Below are positions 22,701-34,015 of a stretch of 64,000 bases of DNA, piece by piece. Made by a program: the position numbers and the translations under genes. Source of the DNA: Haematobia irritans (Eukaryota > Arthropoda > Insecta > Diptera > Muscidae); contig NC_134398.1 of assembly GCF_050003625.1 (NCBI RefSeq), positions 23,164,622-23,228,621 on the forward strand, read 5' to 3'. How positions within the stretch are numbered: position 1 is the first letter of the stretch; every line of letters starts with the position of its first letter. Below the pieces are notes generated by a model. It saw only the letters and a list, made by a program, of their open reading frames with translations, did no database searches and was not told the DNA's origin.

Positions 22701-25700
22701 TAGAAAATTTTACCAAAATTTTAGATCTCTAGAAAATTTTGTCAAAATTTTATTTCTATGGAAACTTTTGCCAAAATTTTATTTCTATGAAAAATTTTGC
22801 CAAAATATTATTTCTATGGAAAATTTTGGCAAAATTTTATTTCTATAGACAATTCTGCAAAAATTTTATTTCTATGGAAAATTCTTCCAAAATTTTATTT
22901 CTATGGAAAATTTTGCCAAAATTTTATTTCTATGGAAAATCTTGCCAAAATTTTATTTCCATGGAAAATTTTGCCAAAATTTTATTTCTGAAGAAAAATT
23001 TATTAAAAAGAATTTTAATTCATTAGAAAATTTTGTCAAAATTTTATTTCTCTAGAAAATTTTGTCCAAATTATATTTCTCTAGAAAGTTTTACCAAAAT
23101 TTTAGATCTCTAGAAAATTTTGTCCAAATTTTATCTCTCTGGAAAATTTTACCAAACTTTTAGATTTCTAGAAAATTTTGTCCAAATTTTATTTCTATGG
23201 AAAATTTTGCCAAAATTTTATTTCTATAGAAAAGTTTGCCAAATTTTTATTTTATTTTTATTTCTATGGAAAATTTTGGCAAAATTTTATTTCTAAATTT
23301 CTATGGAAAATTTTATTTCTATGGAAAATTTTGATAAAATTTTATTTCTATAGAAAAGTTTGTCAAATTTTTATTTCTATGGAAAATTTTGCCAAAATTT
23401 TATCAATTTGTTTTTCTACAGAAAATTTTGCCAAAATTTTATTTTTATCGAACATTTTCCAAAAATTTTATTTCTATGGAAAATTTTGCCAAAATTTTAT
23501 TTCTATAGAAAATTTTGCCAAAATCTAATTCCATAAAAAATTTCAGTTCTATAAAAAATTTTGTCAATATTTTATTTCTATAGAAAATATGTCAAACTTT
23601 TATTTCTATGAATAATTATCACAAAATTTTATTTCTATATAAAATTTTTACAAAATATTTTCCCTATAGAGAAATTTTGCATAATTTTGTATCTAAGATT
23701 AAACTTAAACTTTAAATTTTTTTTAAAGTTTATTTCTGTACAAAATTTTGGGAAAATTTTATTTATATAGAAATTTTTTTCAAAATTTTATTTCTATAGA
23801 AAATTTTTTTCAAAATTTTATTTCTATAGAAAATTTTGTCAAAATTTTATTTCTATAGGAAATGTCGTCAAAATTTGATTTCTATATAGAAAATTTTGAC
23901 AAAATTTTATCACAATTTTATTTCTGTAGAAAAATTTATTAAAATTTTAGTTCACTAGAAAATGTTGTCAAAATTTCATTTCTATAGAAAATTTTGTCAA
24001 AATTTCATTTTTATAGAAAATTTTATCAAAATTTCAGTTCTATAAAAAATTTTGTCAAAATTTTATTTCTATAGATAGTTATCGCAAAATTTTATTTCTA
24101 TATAAAATTTTTACAAAATATTTTTCCTATAGAGAAATTTTGCATAATTTTGTATCTAGGTTAGGTTAGGTTAGGTTAGGTGGCAACCCGATGTATCAGG
24201 CTCACTTAAACTATTCAGTCCATTATGATACCACCAATTTCGTATCTTAGATTAAACTTAAACTCTAAATTTTTTTAAAGTTTATTTCTGTACAAAATTT
24301 TGGGAAAATGTTATTTCTAAAGATGTTATGAAATGTTATATCTTTCTATAGAAAAAATGTCGTCAAAATTTTATTTCTATAGAAAATTTAGTCACAAGTT
24401 TACTTTTATAGAAAATGTCGTCAAAATTTGATTTCTATAGAAAATTTTTACAAAATTTGATTTCTATAGAAAATTTTGACAAAATTTTATTTCTGTACAA
24501 AATTCTAGTTCTGCAGAATTTTTTTTTTTTTAATTTTAGTTTATTAGAAAATTTTGTCAAATTTTGCCCTTAGAAATTTTTTTCAAAATTTCATTTCTAT
24601 AGAAAATGTTGTCAAAATTTCATTTCTTTAGAAAATTTTGTCAAAATTTCAATTCTATAAAAAATTTTGTCAATATTTTATTTCTATAGAAAATATTTCA
24701 AACTTTTATTTCTATAGATAGATATCGCAAAATTTTATTTCTATATAAAATTTTTACAAAATATTTTTCCTATAGAGAAATTTTGCATAACACTTAAACT
24801 TTAAATTTTTTTAAAGTCTATTTCTGTACAAAATTTTGGGAAAATTTTATTTCTAAAGAAAATTTTGTCAAATTTTATTTCTACAGAAAAAAATGTCGTC
24901 AAAGTTTTATTTCTAAAGAAAATTTCGTCAAAATTTTATTTCTATAGAAAATGTCTTCAAAATTTTATTTCTATAGAAAATGTCGTCAAAATTTGATTTC
25001 TATAGAAAATTTTGGCAAAATTTTATTTCTGTACAAAATTCTAGTTCTGCAGAAAAATTTTTATGAAATTTTAGTTCATTAGAAAATTTTATCAAAATTT
25101 CATGTCATCAGAAAATTTTGTCAAAATTTCATTTCTATAGAAAATTTTGTCAAAATTTCATTTATTTAGAAAATTTTGTCAAAATTTCATTTATTTAGAA
25201 AATTTTGTCAAAATTTCAGTTCTATAAAAAATTTTGTCAATATTTTATTTCTATAGAAAATATGTCAAACTTTTATTTCTATAGATAGTTATCGCAAAAT
25301 TGTATTTCTATATAAAATATATACAAAATATTTTTCCTATAGAGAAATTTTGCATAATTTTGTATCTAAATTTAAACTTAAACTTTGCATTTTTTTAAGT
25401 TTATTTCTGTACAAAATTTTGGGAAAATTTTATTTCTAAAGAATTTTTTTTCAAAATTTTATTTCTATAGAAAAATATCGTCAAAGTTTTATTTCTAAAA
25501 AAAATTTGATTTCTATAGAAAATTTTGACAAAATTTTATTTGTATACAAAATTTTAGTTCTGTAGATGTTTTTTTTTTTTTCATTTTAGTTCATTAGAAA
25601 ATTTTGTGAAAATTTCAGTTCTATAAAAAATTTTGTCAAAATTTTATTTCTATAGAAAATGTTGACAAAATTTTATTTCTGTACAAAATTCTAGTTCTGT

Positions 25701-26242
25701 AGAATTTTTTTTTTTAATTTTAGTTCATTAGAAAATGTTTGTCAAAATTTCATGTCATTAGAAAATTTTGTCAAAATTTCATTTCTATAGAAAATTTTGT
25801 CAAAATTTCATTTCTTTAGAAAATTTTGTCAAAATTTCAGTTCTATAAAAAATTTTGTCAATATTTTATTTCTATAGAAAATATGTCAAACTTTTATTTC
25901 TATAGATAGTTATCGCAAAAATGTATTTCTATATATAATTTATACAAAATATTTTTCCTATAGAGAAATTTTGCATAATTTTGTATCTAAAATTACACTT
26001 AAACTTTAATTTTTTTAAAGTTTACTTCTGTACAAAATTTTGAAATTTTTGCCAAAAATTTTATTTCTATAGAAAATTTTGTCAAAATTTTATTTCTATA
26101 GAAAATTTTGCCAAAATTTTATTTCTATAGGAAATTTAAAAAAAAAATACCGATTTGACGAAAATGGACCAAAATCAACCAAATTTAAAAATTAATAATT
26201 TTTTGGACAAATTTTGATCCGATTGGACCAAAATGGCAACCC
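19783..26242 (+). repeat. 29-bp satellite array of about 6.4 kb with higher-order repeats, bounded by GGTTGCCAC-like ends
   Basis: The left boundary is GGTTTCCACTTGTGCCAAAA at 19,783, then GAAGAAAATTCTACCAAAAA and TCTACCAAATTT. The right boundary near 26,242 is ACCAAAATGGCAACCC, an approximate inversion of the left. Units in 20.3-23.6 kb often read TTTCTATGG instead of TTTCTATAG, and GCC for GTC. This removes the recurring TAG stop and creates long open frames (for example 277 codons from 20,623). A block of about 0.85 kb at 20,875-21,730 recurs at 21,905-22,752. From about 23,640 to 26,040 a composite unit of roughly 550-620 bp recurs about five times. Confidence 0.88.
24155..24240 (-). mobile_element. 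SINE 3'-tail fragment inside the array
   Basis: (GGTTA)n followed by GGTGGCAACCCGATGTATCA and GGCTCACTTAAACTATTCAG matches the reversed 3' end of the SINE at 2,524-2,868. Only about 85 bp remain. It sits at the same composite-repeat position where neighbouring copies lack it, so it came in after the composite unit was formed. Confidence 0.75.
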
Positions 26243-26398
26243 TGATTAATCGATATGGTATGATATTACATGCATTAACAGCCTTATACATTAACAGCTT
26301 TTATCGCTGATAGTTTTACTACATTAGTCATTTAGTAGAAAATAAATATTTGGGAATGAATATTTAAAACCTATTCAGCATTTTTACCTGTATCGAAA

Positions 26399-27056
26399 AT
26401 GACTTTAACACGCTTCACTAGTACTTTGGTAGGGATTTGCGCTATACATATTTTTATTGTGGAATCCGTGCGTTTTACCAATATAAACTGTACCTCACTC
26501 GATCCAGAATTTTCGTCCTTTAGTGTGTGTTCATTGAAAATGATACGAAGAAATACAGTAGGACTTAATATAACCTGCAATTTACATAAAATACCTGTGA
26601 CAAATGTCTCGGTAATATTGGTGGAAAATCTGTTTTTCGTTTTGTTTTTTTGTAATGCTTTTCAAATTACAGATAAATGTTTCGATTTTCAAAAGATCTA
26701 ACGGATATCATCCTTATATGTTAAATATTTCAACGGATTTTTGTAAGTTCGCCAAAAACCGTAACAAACAACCATTGTTTAAAATTTTAGCTGATTTTCT
26801 ATTACGAAATTCAAATATAAACCATGAGTGTCCCTTTGATGTATGTATATTGATGATATTGGTTTAACTGACTTGTGTTAAAATGACATTATCCTTAAAT
26901 TTATCTGTTTAGCATGATCTTGTAGCCCGTAATTTGGTATTGGATCAAAAATTATTTAGCTATATTCCATTGCAAACTGGGGATTATATGTTCAGATTAA
27001 TTGTGGCTGCCTACAATGACTGGAAAGCTGATGTGAAAGTATTCTTCAAAGTATAA
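26399..27056 (+). CDS. DUF1091-family secreted protein, gene 1 (three exons, 174 aa)
   Basis: Exons: 26,399-26,611, 26,673-26,840 and 26,913-27,056 (stop TAA at 27,054). Both introns are short (61 and 72 bp), in phase 0, with GT donors (GTAATA, GTATGT) and AG acceptors. The product starts with a hydrophobic segment (about residues 8-21), which suggests a signal peptide. It then shows the DUF1091 pattern: VRFTNINCTSLDPEF (24-38), CSLKMIRRNTVGLNI (44-58), RSNGYHPYMLN (79-89), DFCKFAKNR (93-101), NSNINHECPFD (117-127), and a C-terminal LQTGDYMFRL. Cysteines at 31, 44, 95 and 124 match paralogue gene 2; Cys60 does not. The family is of unknown biochemical function and has been proposed to be distantly related to ML lipid-binding domains. 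Its fly relatives include the CheB proteins linked to chemosensation. The gene lies between a 6.4-kb satellite array and a Helitron-like element that starts about 35 bp after the stop. Confidence 0.9.
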
Positions 27057-27091
27057 TTTTTGTTTTTATATTTGTTATTTGCATCTTGTAG

Positions 27092-29597
27092 GAATCTATC
27101 TATATATATAAAATTCAATCTATGTTTGTTTATTTGTTTGTATGTTCCGAGTTGGCTCCGAAACGGCTGAACCGATTTACTTGAAACTTTCAGAGATCGT
27201 AGGGGGCGTTCATGTGGTGAAAATAGGGTACCTCATTTTTTGACACCTGGACGCGGAGGGGGACCTCCCCTTTGTCGGACTTTTTGAAAATTGGACCAAA
27301 GTTGACCGATTTGCTTGAAATTTTCATTGAAGGTTGGGTTATATTTCGATATTTGGTGGCGGAGGGGGACCTCCCCTTTGTGAAAAAACTAAAATTCTCT
27401 AAATTATCTGAAATTTACAGAGAACATGCGGTGAGGTAATGGAATTAATATGGGGTACCTGATGGTTTCATATGTGAACGGGGAGGGGGACCTCCCCCTT
27501 GCCCTACTTTTTGAAACTTTGAACAAAATTATGCGATTTGCTTGAAATTTTCATTGAATGTTGCGGTTGGCATCTAGAAAAAAATCCGCTACATTATTTT
27601 TCGATATTTGGTCGGGGAGGAGGACCATCCCTTTGCCCTACTTTTTTAAAAGTACAGTGAAAACAAAACTAAACTAGCCCGACTGAAATTTTACGGAAAA
27701 AATGGGTGAGGTTATGAAATTTATATCAGTTTCCTGATTTTTTAATAAAAATAAAAGGGCATAGGGAGACATCCGCTTATCTTAAGTACATACACACACA
27801 AAAAAATTTTTTTCTGATTCAATCACCAAATTAATTGATCCAATTAATTTTTTAATTGAAATGTCTTCAATCACGAAAATGATAGTATCAATCACAGTTT
27901 TAATTGGGCATAGAACAAATTCTTGATTAAAAAATTAATTGATTTTTTCAGCAAATTTCAATTAATTTTTTAATTGATTCAATTAAAAATTTAATTTATG
28001 TTGATTGCAAAACTCAGTTAATTTATTAATTAAAAAAGGTAACTACTTTTAATTGCTTTCTGAATTGACTTAGAGTTTTTATTTGGATTAACAAATGATT
28101 GTTTGAAATACATTTTTAATTAAAAATTAAAAAAAATCAGCACTTTTTTAACTGAATTAGTCTTCCGAATTTGATTAAAAAGTTAATTGTATCAATTAAT
28201 TTTTTAATTAAAAATTTTAAAATTTTCAATCATTGACTTAATTAACTTAATGTTTCTACCATGATTAAAAAGTTAATTGTATCAATTAATTTATTAATTG
28301 AAAACATTTTCAACTTCAATTAACTTTTTAATTGGAAATATGTTGGTGATATTTTTTTCTGTGCAGAGAAACAATTAAACTTTTCTATTGAAACAATTAA
28401 ACTCTACCGAGTTACTTGAAATTTACAGAGGACTGAGGAGAGGTTACGATATTAATAGTTGATACCTGATTCTGTGATATTTGGACGGAAGAAAGACCGC
28501 CTCTTTAGGCTTATAATTTGCTTGACATTTTCTGGGACGTTTACAAAAGATACGCTACATCACTTTTCGATATTTGGTCGGGGAGCAGGTCCTCCTCTAA
28601 AACTGCAAAAAAAAACAAAAATTCTTAAGTTTTCTTGAAATTTACAAAGGCAGTGGGGGAAGGTTATGAACGAAGAGGCAACCTTCCTGGCCGGTGTTTG
28701 TCGATATTGTATCGGGGAAAGTGACATCCCTTTAAAACAATAGAGCAAAATTTAAACATCTCCGATCTATTTGAAATTTACAGGGAACGTGGGTGGAGGT
28801 GATTAAATTTATACATGATTTTTAAATTAGTATATGATTTTTCGATATCTGGGAAATTGAAATAAACTTTGTCGATTTACTTCGATAGGATTTATAGGGA
28901 CCATTGAGTAGTTGTGAAATGAATATGGGGTATCAGGTCGGAGTGGAGCGAAGGTGGGGAGAGGGTTCCCTTTTGTCGGTTTTTTTTTTCTTAGATTGAA
29001 AGTAGAGGATTGTCCGTAAATGTGAACTCGGTACATAATTTTATGATTTTTGCACAGGCTTCTGCCAGACTTCGTTTTAGTAAAGAATTTAAATTTACAT
29101 AAAATTGGCAGCCAACGTAGAGGGTGCATCATTTTCCAACATTTGAGCAAATGTTAATGTGGTAAAATTTTTTACTACTTTTGCATTTTCCGATTTATTG
29201 GATGGGAAACAGTAATTCTTTGTATGTTATTATAATATAGTGCGTAATTTTCAGATATGTTGAGGAGAAGGATACCTTTCATTGACAAACCACACTTAAA
29301 ATTCACAAGAAATATAGAAGATTGTCCAACTACTTGAATACTGAGCATTATTTAAAAAATTTGGAGGAAAGGGTACACCCACTCCCCGACATTTTTTTAG
29401 ACGAACCGTTTTACATGTGCGTATCCGCCGTATTTGTACCTATAAACGAAGAAGCAAGTAGTCCGATTTGTTTGAAAGAATTCAAATCTTTTCGAATTTG
29501 TTTTCAGCACGAATGATATGGTGTACTAAGTAAACGCAAAATGCTTCTACAAATACGCTTCGGAAGTCGCAGCGAAGCGGGCCGGGTTACGCTATAA
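27092..29597 (+). mobile_element. Helitron-like non-coding repeat element (interrupted by a TIR element)
   Basis: It begins TCTATCTATATATATAAAAT. It contains the widespread insect repeat segment CCGAAACGGCTGAACCGATT then TACTTGAAACTTTCAGAG, recurring GGGGACCTCCCCTTT blocks at about 27,258, 27,365 and 27,483, and repeated CTTGAAATTTACAGAG-like lines. It ends CGCAGCGAAGCGGGCCGGGT then TACGCTAT near 29,597. The TC start and GC-rich CTAN end suggest a Helitron, but the canonical CTRR end is not exact and no Rep/helicase is present. The short open frames inside carry no recognisable domain. Confidence 0.45.
27793..28363. mobile_element. TIR element (MITE-like), nested in the Helitron-like element
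   Basis: The left end is CACACAAAAAAATTTTTTTC and the right end, inverted, is CACAGAAAAAAATATCACC. The interior is dense in AATTAATTTTTTAATTGA motifs in both orientations, giving extensive self-complementarity. The same family occurs at 32,581-32,850. There is no coding capacity. The boundaries are approximate because the left end lies in a CA run. Confidence 0.55.
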
Positions 29598-29667
29598 GTA
29601 ATAAATTTTAGTATATGTAATACAACATTTTCTATACTAACATCCCAAAGTAAATGTTAATTAAAAA

Positions 29668-31057
29668 ACAAGTATATACGGCCGTAAGTTCGGCCAGGCC
29701 GAATGTTATGTACCCTCCACCATGGATTGCGTAGAAACTTCTACGAAAGAATGTCATCCACTTGGGTTGTGGTATCTTAAAACTTCTTAACATCGTTTTC
29801 TAAATTGTAAGTTAGTCCATACGTGGTATATGTTAGACAAAAAAGTTATGTATAGGTACGTCTACAAATAATTACGAATCGATATAGACTTTTTCCACGA
29901 TACGAAGAGAGCCAGATTTGAAATATGGGGTTCGCTTATGTGGGGGGGGGGCTATATACAATTATGAACTTGATATGGACCAATTTTTGTTGATTGGGGA
30001 TCGATTTATCTGAGGGCTATATATAACTATAGACCGATATGGACCTAGTTAGGCATGGTTGTTAACGGCCATATACCAGCACAATGTACCAAATTTCAAC
30101 TGACTCGGATGAAATTTGCTCCTCCAAGAGGCTCCAAAACCAAATTTCTGGATTGGTTTATATGGGGGCTATATATGATTATGAACTGATATGGACCACT
30201 TTGGGCATAATAGTTAAATATCATATTCTACCACCACGTACCAAATTTCAACCAGATCGGATGAATTTTGCTTTTGCAAAAGGCACCGGAGGTCAAATCT
30301 GGGGACCGGTTTATATGGGGGCTATATATAATTATAGACCGATATGGACCAATTTTTGCACGGTTATTAGATACCATATACTAACACCATGTACCAAATT
30401 TCAGCCGGATCGGTTGAATTTTGCTCTTCCAAGGGGCTCCGGAGGTCAAATCTGGGGATCGGTTTATATGGGGCCTACATATAATTATGGACCGGTATCG
30501 ACCAATTTTTGCACGGTTATTAGAGACCATATACTAACACCACGTACCAAATTTCAACTGAATCAGATGAATTTTGGTCTTCCAAGAGGCTCCGGAGGTC
30601 AAATCTGGTGATCGGTTTATATGGGGGCTATATATAAATATGGACCGATGTGGACCAATTTTTGCATGGTTGTTAGAGACTAAATACTAACACCATATAC
30701 CAAATTTCAGCCGGATCAGATGAAATTTGCTTCTCTTAGAGGCTCCGCAAGCCAAATCGGGGGATCGGTTTATATGGGGGCTATACGTAAAAGTGGACCG
30801 ATATGGCCCATTTGCAATACCATCCGACCTACATCAATAACAACTACTTGTGCCAAGTTTCAAGTCGATAGCTTGTTCCTTTCGGAAGTTAGTGTGATTT
30901 CAACAGACGGTTGGACGGACGGACGGACGGACGGACATGCTCAGATCGACTCAGAATTTCAGAATATATATACTTTATGGGGTCTTAGAGCAGTATTTCG
31001 ATGTGTTACAAACGGAATGACAAAGTTAATATACCCCTATGGTGGAGGGTATAATAA
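29668..31057 (+). mobile_element. Family A interspersed element, copy 3
   Basis: It starts ACAAGTATATACGGCCGTAA and ends CCCTATGGTGGAGGGTATAA. Internal 153-bp units bear TATATGGGGGCTATATATA-like lines at about 30,160, 30,314, 30,468, 30,620 and 30,773. A continuous plus-strand open frame runs through 30,084-30,611, repeating MGAIYNYGPIWTNFC and TKFQPDRMNFALPRGSGGQI. Near the end are CCATCCGACCTACATCAATA and a (GACG)n tract at 30,912-30,934. It is the cleanest of the three copies for defining both ends. Confidence 0.72.
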
Positions 31058-31212
31058 GTGAGTAAAGTAGAAAGTCGGGCGGAGCCGCCTATATCCTAAA
31101 CCCTAAACCACCCCTACTGAATTATTAAACATTGTTTGTGGGGTATCAATGGCATAGGTTTGGGAGATAAACCGAATTTCCATATTTAAAATATTTAAGG
31201 GGTACATGGTTA
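31058..31212. other. Short spacer with a family B-like end remnant
   Basis: AGAAAGTCGGGCGGAGCCGC at about 31,068 resembles the inverted 3' terminus of family B. Nothing coding is seen. Confidence 0.4.
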
Positions 31213-32516
31213 CCCAGAAAAAAAAGTGTCACCAACAAAGTAATGGAAATGTTCTTTTTGGATCCGGAAGTGGTGCAAAATTGACGCAAAAGCTATGAAT
31301 TTAACATGGGCTTGTCATAGGAAAGAAGTCATCCATTTCAATAGCCGTTGCACTGAATTTGCATCACTTCTTTAGGTGTGATTCGAATTCAATGTTGCAC
31401 TCAAAAAAAAAAGTGAACTCACTATTTCACTAACGTCCATTTTCATATAGCTCCGTTAGACTTTAACTCCCAGTTAACAGAAAGTAAAATGAAAATATCT
31501 TCTCTCCGGTTAACTTTAACTGAAAAATTTTTAACAGTTAAGTTCCTAACTGGCATTTTGAATATATTAGCAAGATGGCAGATTTGTCCATAGTACGGTT
31601 TAAAAGTTCGTTAGCTAACGTAGCACTAACGGAGCTTCATGAAAATGGGGGTAAAGCCAATTTAACTTTATTTTAGTTCATAGAAATATTATGTTTGGAG
31701 AAAGTTTTCTTTACTCTAATACTTTTTTGTGTACGTTAGTTAAATTAACTAAACCCGAGGAAAAAAATATACTCAAATGAAGCATAAAGATTAACTAAAT
31801 TCGTGTCTTCCACAAAATAGTTCAGAATTTCTTTAAATTTGTAAATTTTACCAAAAATGCGTCCATCGTGAACTTCGTATGTCACTAAAGACATTCTTGC
31901 AATTTTGAACTCCAAGTTTTTTCTTCAAACTACAAAATTTTCTTTAACAAGTGAAAAAACTTAGTTATGTCTAATAAATTTTCTTGTATTTGTCGAAAAA
32001 TATTTACTTATTTTTATGACATCGGCGTGATGCCAACGTTTGTAATACTGTTGAGTTAAAATTTTCTACAAATATTCAAAATTTTCTAAAATTAACCGAA
32101 AGTTTTCTTCCTGGTGGGTTCACTGTTTTTTCAGTGTGTGTGATGTAAATTATAAAATTCTGTGATATTTTGTCGAATAAATAATTTTTTATAATTTTCA
32201 ATGGATTCTAATGCTTGTCGGAAACGTTTGACTTCAAATATTTTTAAAAATGCACAATTTTTTCAGATTGGATTTAGCATTTTTTCGACAAAATTTAAAT
32301 GATTTGTACCATTTTATGAATTCTTACTCTGTTGTTAACCTATTTGAAACAAAAAAAGTTAAAATTACCCATTAAACGTATGAACAAACCAAGTTATAGA
32401 AATTGAATCAAAAGAACTTCCTGGGTAGTTAAAATAAAGAACATCATTGGGAGTGCATCTTCTGGAAGTGCTTTTAAAGTTGTGCCTTTGGAAGAACTTC
32501 CATTTTTTTTCTTGGG
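31213..32516. mobile_element. TIR element with TA flanks, CCCA-GAAAAAAAA ends
   Basis: The left end CCCAGAAAAAAAAGTGTCAC is preceded by TA. The right end read inverted begins CCCAAGAAAAAAAATGGAAG and is followed by TA. Both ends also share GGAAGTGxTG-type subterminal sequence. There is no coding capacity. A second palindromic element at about 31,398-32,138 appears nested inside. Confidence 0.5.
31398..32138. mobile_element. Nested foldback/TIR element
   Basis: The left end is CACTCAAAAAAAAAAGTGAA. The right end inverted is CACACTGAAAAAACAGTGAA. The left 250 bp contains a large imperfect hairpin: CATTTTCATATAGCTCCGTT at about 31,439 pairs with AACGGAGCTTCATGAAAATG at about 31,629. Confidence 0.5.
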
Positions 32517-32580
32517 TATGAGAGTTTTATCACAATCTGAACAGAAATGTCTGATATTAGGAGCTATAGTTCTGAACGTA

Positions 32581-32850
32581 CACAGAAAAAAATTTCACGA
32601 AAAATTTTCCAATTAAAGTCGTAATTGAGTTTTAAAAAATATTCAATTAAAAATGTAATTGATTCAACAGATTTTTTAATTGAAGCAAAAATCAATCACA
32701 AAAATTAATAGAATCAATTAAAAAATGAATTGACTTTCAATTAAGTTTTTAATTGATACTATCATTTCTGTCATTGAAGACATTTCAATTAAAAAATTAA
32801 TTGAATCAATTAATTTCGTGATTGAATCAGAAAAAAAACTTTTTGTGTGT
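32581..32850. mobile_element. Small TIR element (MITE), about 270 bp
   Basis: The left end CACAGAAAAAAATTTCACGA follows TA. The right end, inverted, is CACACAAAAAGTTTTTTTCT and precedes TA. The interior alternates AATTAAAAAATTAATTGA-like motifs and is largely self-complementary. It belongs to the same family as 27,793-28,363. Confidence 0.6.
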
Positions 32851-33179
32851 TAGTATGCCGCTAATATTGAGTCCATTCACAAAGAGAGGAAATCGCTAAA
32901 TTTGTGTAGGTAATTTTGGCTTTAACAATTTCTTAAAAAGCTTTTGTATAATTATTCAATAATATTCTTTATTTTTCAAAGTAACTATGGGAATGAATTC
33001 AAATACCTAAAGTACAGAGTGAATAATATTTCAATGATAGTTTGTTAACAATTATTATATATCAGCAATTTAGTATCCAACAGTAATAAATAAAAATTTT
33101 TCAAACATGGGAAATATATGTAAGAGCTACATATAAGTCTAACTAAGATCAGCTAATAGTTCAATATTAGAAATTTGAG
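32851..33179. other. AT-rich spacer
   Basis: No gene or repeat is recognised on either strand. Confidence 0.4.
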
Positions 33180-33720
33180 TAACATCAGTTAATAAATAAG
33201 AGTCTTATGGCCAAATTTGGGGAAAATCGAGTTATGCATATATGGGAGCTATATCTAAATCTGAACCGAACATATAGTGTGTACTATAAATATTAGAGTA
33301 AGCTAAATTTGAGTAAGATCGGTTGATAAATAAGGGTTTTATGGCCAAATTTGTGAAAATCGGCCGACACGTATATATGGGTGCTATAGCTAAATCTGAA
33401 CAGATTTTGATGATTTTTTGCACATATATTAAGTACTATAGAAAATTAGATTTGACCAAGTTTAAGTAAGATAGATTGATAACATAAATACGGGACTTAT
33501 GGCCAACGTATATATACGTGCTATATCTAAATCTGAATCGATTTCAATGAAACTTTGCACACTTAAAGGGCGATAAATTAGATTAGAAATTTGACGCCGA
33601 TCGGTTAGTAAATGAACGCAATCTGATCTCATTTATCGAAATCGGGCGATACATATATGTTATATGGGAGCTATATCTAAATTTGATCAGATTTTTTCCA
33701 AATTCAATAGCGTTCGCCCT
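33180..33720 (-). repeat. Family B internal units, isolated and decayed
   Basis: Four units marked by TATATGGGAGCTATATCTAA-like lines occur at about 33,240, 33,372, 33,511 and 33,665, a period near 140-150 bp. They are inverted relative to the full family B element at 14,351. The element ends are missing. Confidence 0.65.
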
Positions 33721-34015
33721 TGTGGCAAAAAAGCGCCATATACACTGAAAAAAATATTGTCGTGAGGTCAAAGATTTCATGTCTTTAAAATACGAATGCA
33801 AATTTTGCTTAGCATAGAAGACGCATTTCTCTAATATAAAGTTTTTTCCTTGTCCAAAAGTCGATAGACTTTTCAATGAAGTCGTATTGTCCTTATAATT
33901 AAGTGATTTGACGTAAAAATGGGTATCATAACATAAAAGAAACACGTTTGGGCTAAGGACAACTTGACTTTAATAATTCAGAAAAATTCTTTAAATTTAA
34001 TGAAATTGACTTTAA
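33721..34015. other. Spacer with no recognised feature
   Basis: No feature is seen. Open frames on the minus strand here carry no recognised domain. Confidence 0.35.

Noticed and set aside
26612..26701. Read-through of gene 1 exon 1 to 26,701
   Set aside because: The sequence after 26,611 is a 61-bp GT-AG intron. Splicing restores the conserved DUF1091 sequence that matches gene 2.
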